From Anopheles merus (Eukaryota; Arthropoda; Insecta; Diptera; Culicidae): a stretch of DNA of 64,000 bases. The notes below the pieces were generated by a model that searched no databases, was not told where the DNA came from, and saw only the letters and a list, made by a program, of their open reading frames with translations. Below, one piece after another: positions 51,150 through 60,603 of this stretch (position 1 is its first letter; every line of letters begins with the position of its first letter). The stretch lies in assembly GCF_017562075.2 (NCBI RefSeq), contig NC_054083.1:32719255-32783254 (forward strand), written 5' to 3'. A program made the translations under genes and the position numbers.

Positions 51150-51725
51150 ATGTCACCATCAATATCACAAAAAAACTGAGTGAAACAAAAACCTTGTCAG
51201 CGTCACGTACTCAAATGCCATTATCACAGGTGAAATTCTCAAGGGGTTGTAACGAGTGATATGATTGGTGACAATTTGAGAATAAACTTTTAGTCAATCA
51301 CTTTCTTATGAAATTTTCTGGACCAGGAGCAGCACTGTAAATTATCACTGTTTCAGTCACCAACGCTCATGACTGAAACGAACCTCAAATCAGCTCACGT
51401 ACACAAGTGCGATGATCAGACGCAAGATGAACATAGTCGTTGTGACGTGTGACCAGATTGGTGACATTGCAGCAACCACCTCTTGGTCGGTCACTTTGAC
51501 GTGACTTTGTTTGTCTGTGATCAATTTCGAAATGTCACTGGTGCTATCACCAGCACTCGTGATTGAAATGAAATTCATTTCGGTTCACGTACACATGTGC
51601 GATGATCAGAGGTAAGACGCACATGGTCGTTGTGGCGTCTGATCTGATTGGTGATATTTTGGTAACCAACTCCTGGTCAATCAGTTTGTCGTGATTTTGT
51701 GGTATTTTATTATCGCGATAGACTT
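51150..51725. repeat. Tandem subterminal repeats, about 190-bp period
   Basis: The words TCACGTACACAAGTGCGATG, GTCGTTGTGACG, GATTGGTGACA and TCGGTCACTTTGACGTGA recur as diverged copies 190 bases later (for example CGTACACATGTGCGATGATC ending at 51610 against the copy ending at 51420). A third, more decayed copy precedes them at about 51150-51340. The two better copies are also present in the right arm. Confidence 0.8.
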
Positions 51726-51998
51726 AGAACATACGTGGCGCGGGCGAGTGGTGTTTTATTAACCATGTGCATATGATTAGAATCAGTAATCGGTTCTGCT
51801 AACTGGTTAGATGATCCGGCATCCTACATATATTGCCAGACTCAGTTTGCTGATCCAAACGTTTATGTATGAACTCTCGTAAGCAGTGCACATGCAAGGA
51901 TTACCGCTTCATAATGTATTTATTAATTACTCTAGAAAAACACTTTAGACCCACAAACAGCCGGCACCGGAATTTGAGGCAATTTGGAAGAAGGGAAG
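51344..51998. repeat. Left 655-bp inverted arm
   Basis: The reverse complement of 53351-54005: paired coordinates sum to 105349 at both ends, so there is no net indel. Segments compared base by base (for example 51401-51470 and 51721-51890) are identical, and chance frames translate identically in both arms. The arm begins ATCACTGTTTCAG and ends GAAGAAGGGAAG, at the start of ATP synthase beta homology. Confidence 0.93.
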
Positions 51999-52785
51999 TG
52001 ATACTAACCAACGCTGGATGTATACAGGAGTGCATTGCCACGATTACGACGGTGCAGGCCATTTGACGTGCCGGCTGATTCTCTGACCGATCCAGTTTTG
52101 ACTACCACATTTGCTCGCTTTGATGTCACCATGCTGTTGCATGCTATCATCGAAATAAGCATCTACTTGGCTGTGAATCCACTGGATTCGATATCGCGTA
52201 TAATGGACCCAAAACATTACCGACACTGAGCATTATAACATTTACCGTGGCGTGCAGCGGATCCTGTAGAACTACAGGACGCTCCAGGAAATAATTCCCA
52301 TCCTGGCAATGAATGAGCATTGTGTTCGTAGTGTTGCACATATTGCATTGTGCTAGCACTTTTCGCTCAGTTTGGTCTACGAGAACGGTGCGCTTTTTGT
52401 GCTCTTAACGTGCTATGCGCTTTGAGTTTTTGAGCCCTGTCCGCTCTTTGAGCACTTGGGGTTTGGTCTCCATTTTTTCCACGACCACGTAAAACTTTCC
52501 GCACAGTCGCGTACTTTAAGCGCTGTGTTGTAATGCGCGCATAATATGATGTGCTGTGCGCATGATGCGCCGTTTCCAGCGTTTCGAATTGCAGGCGTTT
52601 CAGGTCACAGAATTGTTCACGGGCTATGCCAGCAAGCTGGTGAACAAAGAGAACATTATCAAGGTTTACACCATGCTCATGAACGGCAAACTCGACCAAC
52701 TGACAGAGATTGCCTTTTACATGGTCGGCCCGATCGAGAATTTTGGCAAAACGAAGTAAAGTGTCTGGCCAAGGAACCGGCCTAA
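51999..52785 (+). pseudogene. ATP synthase subunit beta C-terminal pseudogene
   Basis: A decayed copy of the mitochondrial F1 beta subunit, in order but across frameshifts and stops: ILTNAGCIQE (for TLATDMGSMQE), ITTVQAI, then a frameshift, VPADSLTDPVLTTTFARFD, AVNPLDSISRIMDPKHY, frameshift, EHYNIYRGVQRIL, a stop where Gln is expected, NYRTLQEIIPILAMNE, an interruption at 52356-52555, RRFQRFELQAFQVTELFTGY, ASKLVNKENIIK, AFYMVGPIENFGKTK, and a final frameshift to KCLAKEPA and stop at 52783-52785. This is roughly the last 40% of the protein. Homology starts right after the left arm. It cannot encode a functional subunit. Whether capture was from DNA or cDNA is undecided. Confidence 0.9.
52356..52555. 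other. Insertion of about 200 bp within the ATP synthase beta pseudogene
   Basis: Beta-subunit homology stops after the ILAMNE segment and its weak continuation at about 52355, and resumes at RRFQRF (52559 on). The intervening sequence matches no beta-subunit residues. It lacks a clear AG acceptor at its 3' end, so a retained intron is less likely than an inserted small element or rearrangement. Repeated words such as GTGCT and GCGC occur in it. Confidence 0.5.
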
Positions 52786-53124
52786 GAATCCGGTCGACTC
52801 AAAAAGATAAAGTAGGCAGTTTTCCAGTACTTGCGTCGGCGTTCGACTTCGGCTGGAAAACGATCAAGCAGAGCTCCTCGGATGTGAACTCACTTCAGCG
52901 GCACCTCCTCATTCACTGTGTTGTTAGTGTAATAATTTTAATCGAATCGGTGATATTCTTAGCATACGAGGCGTGTAATTTGTTAGTTTCTCCATAGTGC
53001 AAATATAAAAAGATGTTTTGTAGATGGATGAAAAGGTAGATAGTTTTTGTTTTATATCCTGGTTTTATTATTTTCATATCCGAAAGCACTTATTCTAGAC
53101 AAAGCCACCAAATTCCAGCACCTT
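52786..53124. other. Spacer downstream of the pseudogene
   Basis: No recognisable coding sequence; a possible remnant of a 3' UTR captured with the beta-subunit piece. AT-rich from about 52920. Confidence 0.4.
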
Positions 53125-53319
53125 TCATAATCCACCTTTGACGCAATTGACACCGCGCACGGGTACGGATTTTCTAACGGGCACGGCATGCTGACACTTA
53201 GCGTCTATCCACTGCCACCAACAACAGCCCGTGTATCCGCCTCCGGAGATCACCATTAACATAGGATTCCCCTTACCATCGAACAGCGTAAAATTGGTCA
53301 TCTGGACAAGAAACTTAGG
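53125..53319 (-). pseudogene. Unassigned reading-frame fragment, possibly a second captured gene piece
   Basis: A minus-strand frame of about 65 codons with natural-looking composition contains KFLVQMTNFTLFDGKGNP, then LMVISGGGYTGCCWWQWID, then KCQHAVPV, and ends NCVKGGL with a stop. It lies between the ATP synthase beta copy and the right arm and points the other way. Cys and Trp density suggests a real protein origin, but I do not recognise the family. It may be chance. Confidence 0.3.
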
Positions 53320-53350
53320 CAATGTCCGCTAAAAGTCGTACTGTCTCTTC

Positions 53351-54005
53351 CTTCCCTTCTTCCAAATTGCCTCAAATTCCGGTGCCGGCTGTTTGTGGGT
53401 CTAAAGTGTTTTTCTAGAGTAATTAATAAATACATTATGAAGCGGTAATCCTTGCATGTGCACTGCTTACGAGAGTTCATACATAAACGTTTGGATCAGC
53501 AAACTGAGTCTGGCAATATATGTAGGATGCCGGATCATCTAACCAGTTAGCAGAACCGATTACTGATTCTAATCATATGCACATGGTTAATAAAACACCA
53601 CTCGCCCGCGCCACGTATGTTCTAAGTCTATCGCGATAATAAAATACCACAAAATCACGACAAACTGATTGACCAGGAGTTGGTTACCAAAATATCACCA
53701 ATCAGATCAGACGCCACAACGACCATGTGCGTCTTACCTCTGATCATCGCACATGTGTACGTGAACCGAAATGAATTTCATTTCAATCACGAGTGCTGGT
53801 GATAGCACCAGTGACATTTCGAAATTGATCACAGACAAACAAAGTCACGTCAAAGTGACCGACCAAGAGGTGGTTGCTGCAATGTCACCAATCTGGTCAC
53901 ACGTCACAACGACTATGTTCATCTTGCGTCTGATCATCGCACTTGTGTACGTGAGCTGATTTGAGGTTCGTTTCAGTCATGAGCGTTGGTGACTGAAACA
54001 GTGAT
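53351..54005. repeat. Right 655-bp inverted arm
   Basis: The partner of 51344-51998, collinear and identical where compared. The loop between the arms is 1352 bp. Both 190-bp repeat units are present in reverse order. Just outside it, GTAGCACTG resembles the inverted terminal sequence of the whole element. Confidence 0.93.
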
Positions 54006-54235
54006 ATTTGGTAGCACTGTACACAGCCAGCAATAGTCATGATTATGCTTATGCGGGCATTAAGCTAAGCTTGTCAGTCAGAGTATCACGTTGGACTCAA
54101 GAATTAACATGTCGTGTTCAGCATGTCATGATGCACTTTTATTGACTATCAACAATGAGCTTCAAGCTACCACGGATATGTTCATTGTTTTCGTTGGTGA
54201 AAATCTCGTGATACTCATGACATTTTGCAGCACTG

Positions 54236-54243
54236 CTCACAAG
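54236..54243. repeat. Right target-site duplication of the hAT-type element
   Basis: CTCACAAG directly follows the terminal inverted repeat end GCAGCACTG, identical to 51130-51137. Confidence 0.85.
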
Positions 54244-57049
54244 TTGTATAATAGATGCGTGTAAATATCGAGAAAATCGCTCTCATCCTCGCGCACTCGC
54301 TGTGTTTGCGCGAGTGAAAATATGAATGGGAAGCTCCAGCACGTAATGTAAATAGCGCGCCGGCTTACCATCAATGCACGCGCGGTGATGCGGTGTTTCG
54401 AGTGGCCACAACGCTCCACAACGCAAAGTGATCCGTTCGGTGGTGAAATATTGATTGGATGGTATTTTAGAATTATGCTAGCCCCACAATGGTACAATGG
54501 CTTCGAAACCACCACCGGGCACACGGCACTTCCCGCCTTCGCTTTGGTTCACTGTGTTCTGTCTCTGTGTTGTGTCTCTCTGTTCGAGAACTGTCGTGGG
54601 TGGAATTCTATGAATTATGAAATATATAACCATGACGTATTCATTCTTTTTGTTCAATAGTTTTTACTTTGTTTGGTGTGCTTTGGTTTTTGTATTAATT
54701 GTTGCACGCTGCTGGACAAATCACGCTTTGTTCCCTGTGTTTGAATTGCACTTATGAGTGTGTGTGTCTGGCTTTTTTGTACCAAGAACAATCCCTTCCA
54801 TTGTCTTTGGCGGTTGGTTCAAAAGTCATCCAAATCGGCCAGCACGGCTTTGTCTTCATTTTCCTTCCGGAAAAGTTAATGCGGCTGTAATATCAATTTG
54901 TACTATTCCTTTCCGAGCTTACATGGGGGGCATCTCGATGCGTGTGTGTGTATGTGGGTGTGTATTTGTTGCTAGGCAGTGAGAGTCCCCCTCCTACATT
55001 CCCAGCTATTCAAACTTACACACACAGCACAAGCCTCCCGCTTGCTAAAGGGCGCCTTTAGTAAAACCGACCCGCTTGCTTGCATCGTGCGCGCTCCACC
55101 CGCAGAGGAAGAACATTAATAATACTAAACACAATAGAGAGTGGGCAGAGCACGAAGAGAGGAAGGGCCTAGCTTGTAATAGGATTTGCCCGGTAATCAC
55201 GGCTTTATATGCTGCTTAGAAGACTGCCATGGCGTACCGCGCAGGGAGCGGATGAGAGACCTGGCACGTTTTCCTTGCATTTTGCCTCATTAACAGACCA
55301 AGGCTACGAAATGCGCCGTTTGTTTTGTCTCTATCAGGGGCTGTAAGCTCTCACGAGGTTGCAAGAAAAGGGTATCACGGCTGGAAGCATCCAGCACTGT
55401 AATTGGGTTTACATTTCTTTGCCTTTCTCCACTCGTGCCCGGAGGTGGAACGAGCGGGCTGATAAATCATCATGCATCACACCGTAATGAATGTTGCATT
55501 AGTGGCGTTATAATGACTGGCAATGACGGTGATGAGTCTCATGTCGACGCTCTAGATGATGATGATGATGATGATGACGATGATGAGAAGTGACTCTTGA
55601 CATCGAATTAAAGCAGCATATCCTAAGAATCAACAACACGCCGAAGCTGACCAGCGTTGATTAAGTGTCTAATGTTGACTGTCTATTCTGCAGCTCACTA
55701 AGAAATGCCCTCGCATCGTCTCGAGAAAGGGAGAAGTGTTTATCGTTGGCATGTTATTATCGTGTTATACACTTATCGGTTGAGCATAACAGCAAATGTG
55801 GATAAAAGTGCTTCACATTGTAGCCTCCGGAATGCTCAAATCAATAAAATTTTCTGTGGAATATGCGAGCAGCTGTGCGAAGTTCAATTTCAAATTATTA
55901 ACCTCACATTAAAGCCCGGCTAGCAGACATGTACATTAAAAATATCGATCGGGGCACGAGTGCCAGCAGCAACGCTCACGTACACACTGATGCTAATGGG
56001 TGGCATCGATCGATCATCCATTTATGGAGCAGATTTGAGCTAATTTATCAACTCCGTCAACCCGATAGAGGCTCGGTTCGATCTCGATTGGCACTCGTTG
56101 AGCCGAAGACACTTCATTACGGCTTCCCCCCAAAACCCCAAACCGACAACCACAGCACCACAACACCGTCACACGCTGTGGTATGTTCCACTGGCATGTT
56201 GCTCGTTCGAGACTCTACGATTGAATATTCTTCCGAGTTTTGGTAGCCCTGCGTGCCCGAAAATCTTGTTGCTGCGATTTGTGTCAACGAGCTACAATCT
56301 GTCTTTTCGACGCCTCGGCCCGTTCACTGAACGCTTCCCGCAGAAGCGAAAGGAAAGCGTGGAGCCCTCCAACCCAAAATGATGATGGGTTTCGGTTACC
56401 ACGGCTCAAGGAAAAGGCTCTGGTTAGGGCGCGTGAAGCCAGTGGTAGAGCAGTCGGTGAAATAATGCCTAATATTCGGTCATTTGTTTTGATTAATACA
56501 CGCCGTAACGGACGATGACGACGGCGAACGGTGGGACGGTTCGTGACGGTAAACCGTTTCGGAATCGTGTCCGTGTCGCTCGTTTGTTGATTAATCAAAT
56601 TTAAAAAAAAAAAAAAACAAAACCCACGCTATCGTCTTGCATGGTGCGGAAATATGTTTCGAATCATTGAAAGTGGAGCCCATAGAAACAGAGGAGAAAG
56701 AGAGAGAGAGAGGAATAAATGACAGGAAGGATAGGAGAGAAGGATGGCTGCAAAGGATGGCATCCAATTACCGAAATCTGAACCGACAGTCATTTAATGG
56801 GCAACTTGCTTGCCTAGCGGGGCGCGAAATTCGTTGCAATTTAGCAGCCGCTTTATTAGGCTGAAGATTTGCCAATGAAAGAATAAATGATAAGAAAAAT
56901 TATGTGGGTAACAACTTTAGGCGTTAGAATTGCTTGCAATGGAATGTGCTATGTGCTTTGGGTTTGTTGGGTCGGGTGTCATCATTGTTTGGGTAGCTCC
57001 AAATATTTTTGGATACGATTTTGAAGAGTAGGACCTAACATAAGTTTCC
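54244..57049. other. Non-coding stretch without recognised gene
   Basis: GC-balanced, with a (GAT)n run at 55554-55586 and a poly(A) tract at 56601-56616. Short overlapping frames have no recognisable content. Confidence 0.45.
55554..55586. repeat. (GAT)n microsatellite
   Basis: About ten GAT/GAC units. Confidence 0.9.
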
Positions 57050-57690
57050 GGAATAGATATCAGAATCAATTTCGCAATTAGAATCAGAATCGGCTCCAGA
57101 ACAGGAATTAGAATTGGTTCCTGAACAGGAATCTAAATCAGATGCCGCCATTGGAACCAAACCCAGCTTCGGAATTTGAATCAGTATCGGTTCCAAAAGA
57201 GGAATCATAATGTGTTCGCTATGTGGAATGGAATTCGATCGGGGAATATAAATCAGAATCCGTTATGAAATCGGAATTAAATCGAGAATTTGACTCAGCA
57301 ACGCTTCTAAAATAATTATAAGAATTGGTTTAGAAATCGGAATTGAATTCGGTTCGGGTATCTCAATCAGAATCCAGAAAGTCCAGAATCTAAACTAGCT
57401 CCAGTTCTGTCATTGCCATCCAAATCAGCTTCAAAATATAACTCCGAATTTGTTCCAGAATGGGAATCAGAGTCGGTTCTGACATAGGAATTAGAGCCGT
57501 TTCCAGAATATAATTCAGAGTTGATTGCAGAATTGTATATTCGGATTACTTCGGTATATTCGGTTTCGCAATAGGAAATGGAGTCGGTTTGCGGAATTTG
57601 TATCGGAATTGGGTTCGTAATGAGAATGGTAATCGCTTCCACAATCTGAATTACTTTCGGGACCAACATTTTGGAATCGGAATCGATTTC
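57050..57690. repeat. Degenerate GGAATC/AGAATC/GGTTCC array
   Basis: Words GGAATC, AGAATC, GGAATT, TCAGAATCGG and GGTTCC recur every 6-30 bases for over 600 bases without a fixed longer period. It resembles the array at 49.5 kb but is more diverged and lacks the GGAATCGATTCC palindromes. Confidence 0.65.
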
Positions 57691-58094
57691 AAACACGCAG
57701 GTGAAATTGGGTAGCTTTAAGTCGAAATAATTGTCCTTTCGTGTAAAACAGTTACACCAATTGTCATTGACCTAGTACAACCTTAAATACATACTGTTCG
57801 ATATCATACTGCTAAAGCAATTGAGCCAAATGATGGAGCAAACGCCTTGTGATTAGGGACAATCATAAAAGGAGCAAAAATCGGCCAACAAATGAAACCC
57901 ATAGACTCCATTTAAAGTTAGGAGAAACCTTCAACCTATACTACATCTGTCATAATGCAGTTATAGAGCGTTGCATGTTGCTAATACGAAAACGAATGAC
58001 TCATTCGTCCAGGGAACGTTCGAATTTGGAACGGAAATGGAAAACAGTCCTTACCACTGGTACCGTGAACGAATTGGACTGAATTTCCTACTGG
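57691..58094. other. Non-coding stretch
   Basis: No supported feature; a 77-codon frame at 57849-58082 has no recognisable content. Confidence 0.45.
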
Positions 58095-58280
58095 TCATTG
58101 GGCTCCCCGGGGAGTTTTGGATATGAGCGAAGTGCAAATAATTGCGACCCGACCTCGGAAGTCGGGAGCGACCTCTGGGCTGGGTTGTTGACTCCTAGTA
58201 GTCGGGCTTACCGCATTACAAACTGCTGCAGTGTGTGACGCCGGCGGACGACCCATCCGGTCGCCGACTGCTGCCAACCC
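58095..58280. other. GC-rich island of possible retroelement origin
   Basis: A compact GC-rich segment in AT-richer surroundings with a small palindrome (CCCGAC ... GTCGGG at about 58148-58166) and CTGCTGCCAACCCGAGACACG near its end. The texture recalls 5' regions of mosquito non-LTR elements, but I cannot align it to one from memory. Treat it as unassigned. Confidence 0.25.
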
Positions 58281-60470
58281 GAGACACGATCCGCATGGAA
58301 GCGATGGCTGAAATTCATCCTTTTATGAATATTAAATCAAATTTGTACCACGTTCAACGGGTTCCGCCAAGGGCCGGTCGGACTAATGCTTTGTAGAAAT
58401 AGAATAACAAAGAAGGAAGGTTTGATGTTTGCGACCAGTGACGGATGGAGTGAGTGGCCACGACGGGACCGTGTGTGCAGTGCAGTTGTAATTATGACTT
58501 GCCGGTTCAGTTTATTTTCTTTGTGTGTTTGAACCTTAGTAACCCTCAAACCCTCAATATTCGATTGATGGTAGGTTGCCACTAACTGGTATCCTGAAAC
58601 CACTGTATGCTGCCATTCCGTTTTATTGCCGAGTTTCTGTTTACTTTGCATCTATTAACATACATTTTTGAGGGCTTCTCGGCACGGATTACTTACACTG
58701 CTGTACAGATTTTCCGACTGGAATTAGGATTAGGCAAACAATCCCTTCGCAAAGTACGGATAACCTCAACGGGGTGAGTACGTTATGATTGAGCGAAGAA
58801 CGGATTGCGAAGGCAAAATTATGGATCCAGCACACCACCAGTATTGGCAAACGATGTGTGTGTGCGTGTTGTGGTAGAGACTTGAGAGAGTGTTCATGAC
58901 CTACGGCAATAAAAGTAGGTAGCCCATCCTGTTCAGGCTCTATTACGACCGTCCAGTTGTGTGACCTGAATGCTTTATGTGGCTCAACTTTATGCTTCGC
59001 CCTGAGCGGGGTTTGAGTAGGTTTTTATCTGCAATTTGACAGCCTATCATGATCAGTATACACCCTGCCAAAGGGAGGAATGTGCTGTGGCTCATCGAGG
59101 GAATCATTAAGTTTTTCAAACAGTTTTTTATATTTTTGTTTTTTTTTTGTTAGATAAAAACCGCCAGAAACTCTGCCAGACAAACTTTACCCTCCTAAAA
59201 AGATGTTCAAGTTTTCGGTGCTCGCCAGAGGCATCAAACTAATGAAGGTCTATCCAGTGCTACGTTCCCGGAGTTCCCCGCATACTGCAACGGTGCATCG
59301 GGGCCATTGACCACTGTCCACTGAAGGTTCTGTATGAATGGCCGAAAACAACCGTCACTTCATTTCAATCAATCTTATCATATGCAAACGGGAACATTCC
59401 CTTCCACCGTATGATGTCTTCAGTTGCTTTGAGTAACCATTCGCTGCTCCGCTGTATCTGTACCATCAGGACGTTCTCGTCCCGGGAAAACTGGCACCTC
59501 ATACTCGAAGCGCTCGATGGCGGGCGTATGCTAGGGGATTCTACAAATGGGGAAAAGTTTTTATGTACCTCCATTACCCCTAGCCCTGAGGTCGTCTTTG
59601 CCGTTGCGTTGGCTGGGGAGCTGCCGTAGAGGATCGGATCGACAGAAGAAGCCCCGGCGGCGGCAGTGTAGCAGCAGGAAACATTTCCATGTCGCAGCCG
59701 ATCTGTTTATAGTTTTCGAGGAGTGTTTAAAATGAGTTTGCAGACCACCGTCGTCCGGGACGGACGGATGCTTTCCGTGTTGCTAGTTGACTGGCAGAGC
59801 GAGCACTAAGAAACAACAACTTTTACCATATGCTGCACTCTCTCCCATCCCTCCGGGCTGCCTGCGGTGTGTTGGTATCATCCGGGCTAAGTTTTCCGGT
59901 GACTTCGGATGTGCGGCTAACGGTTTTGCTTCCCGGGGCCTGTTTTTTTTTGTTGCTCTGCGTGTTTGTTTGTTCGTGGGCTTGAAGGAAACCGCACACT
60001 TTCCTGCACTTGGGTGGATAGAAATACAGTACCGGGCGGGAGCAAAGCTCACTCATACACACTTCCACGTGATTTTCCCACACGGGCAAGAAGTGGCAAG
60101 TTGGACGAAAGTTTTCGAGGGCAGTTTTGTGTCGGCTTTTTGAAGCGCCCTTTGCCCGGTGTGTGTGTTTATCCCATTCTGCCACTACCTCCCCACACTG
60201 CAAGACCCGTTTGCTGAGACGAGTGCCCGATATGGTGATCGTTATCAAAATAAGTAGTTTGCGAAACTTCTTTTTCCGCTAGCCGTAAAGCTTCCACCAT
60301 CTCAGAGAACTCAGGTGCGGCAAACGGTGAAACACATTCGCTCGAAGAAAGAGTTAGCAAACCGAAGGAAAAGCTTGCGGGGTTTCCCTTCGCCTCAATG
60401 GGTAGTATTATACAAATGGAGCGGTTGGTGAAAATGAATAGCAAAAAAAAAAACTCACTCAGATGATAAT
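58281..60470. other. Non-coding stretch without recognised gene
   Basis: Mixed composition. Overlapping frames on both strands at 59780-60250 lack motifs. No repeat structure stood out. Confidence 0.45.
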
Positions 60471-60603
60471 TTAGATAGATCGCATTGGTACGCTGATTGC
60501 GAGCTCTGCTGTGTTTGTCGTTACGAATTCAAAGAAAGCATCAAGATCATACGAAACGCCAACTGCAACATTTTTATTGAGGTCACTCGTCAAATCGTCA
60601 TAT
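60471..60603 (-). CDS. Candidate terminal coding exon, minus strand, product unknown
   Basis: On the minus strand, a pyrimidine-rich acceptor (TTCTTTTACCTTCCCTGCAG, AG at 60605-60604) precedes a frame of about 43 codons: YDDLTSDLNKNVAVGVSYD, then LDAFFEFVTTNTAELAISV, ending PMRSI and stop at 60473-60471. Composition is protein-like with no artefact repeats. No family recognised. An ATG at 60711-60709 opens a different frame upstream, so the 5' connection is unknown. The same frame also reads through the acceptor, so it might be a short intronless frame or chance. Confidence 0.25.

Larger units (their letters stand above)
51138..54235. mobile_element. Non-autonomous hAT-type element with long inverted arms and captured gene pieces
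   Basis: Both termini carry the 18-bp perfect inverted repeat CAGTGCTGCAAAATGTCA, and the element is flanked by the 8-bp duplication CTCACAAG. Inside, in order: a left subterminal region with a degenerate 190-bp unit; a 655-bp left arm (51344-51998); a decayed ATP synthase beta copy in plus orientation (51999-52785); a spacer with an unassigned minus-strand frame (53125-53319); the 655-bp right arm (53351-54005); and a right subterminal region unlike the left. A second end-like word, GTAGCACTG, just outside the right arm suggests an inner element was nested in or fused with an outer hAT. No transposase remains, so mobility would need a partner. Confidence 0.85.

Noticed and set aside
51390..53959. 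Identical 62-codon frames at 51390-51578 (minus) and 53771-53959 (plus)
   Set aside because: They are identical only because they lie in the inverted arms; the sequence overlaps the 190-bp repeats and has no protein signature.
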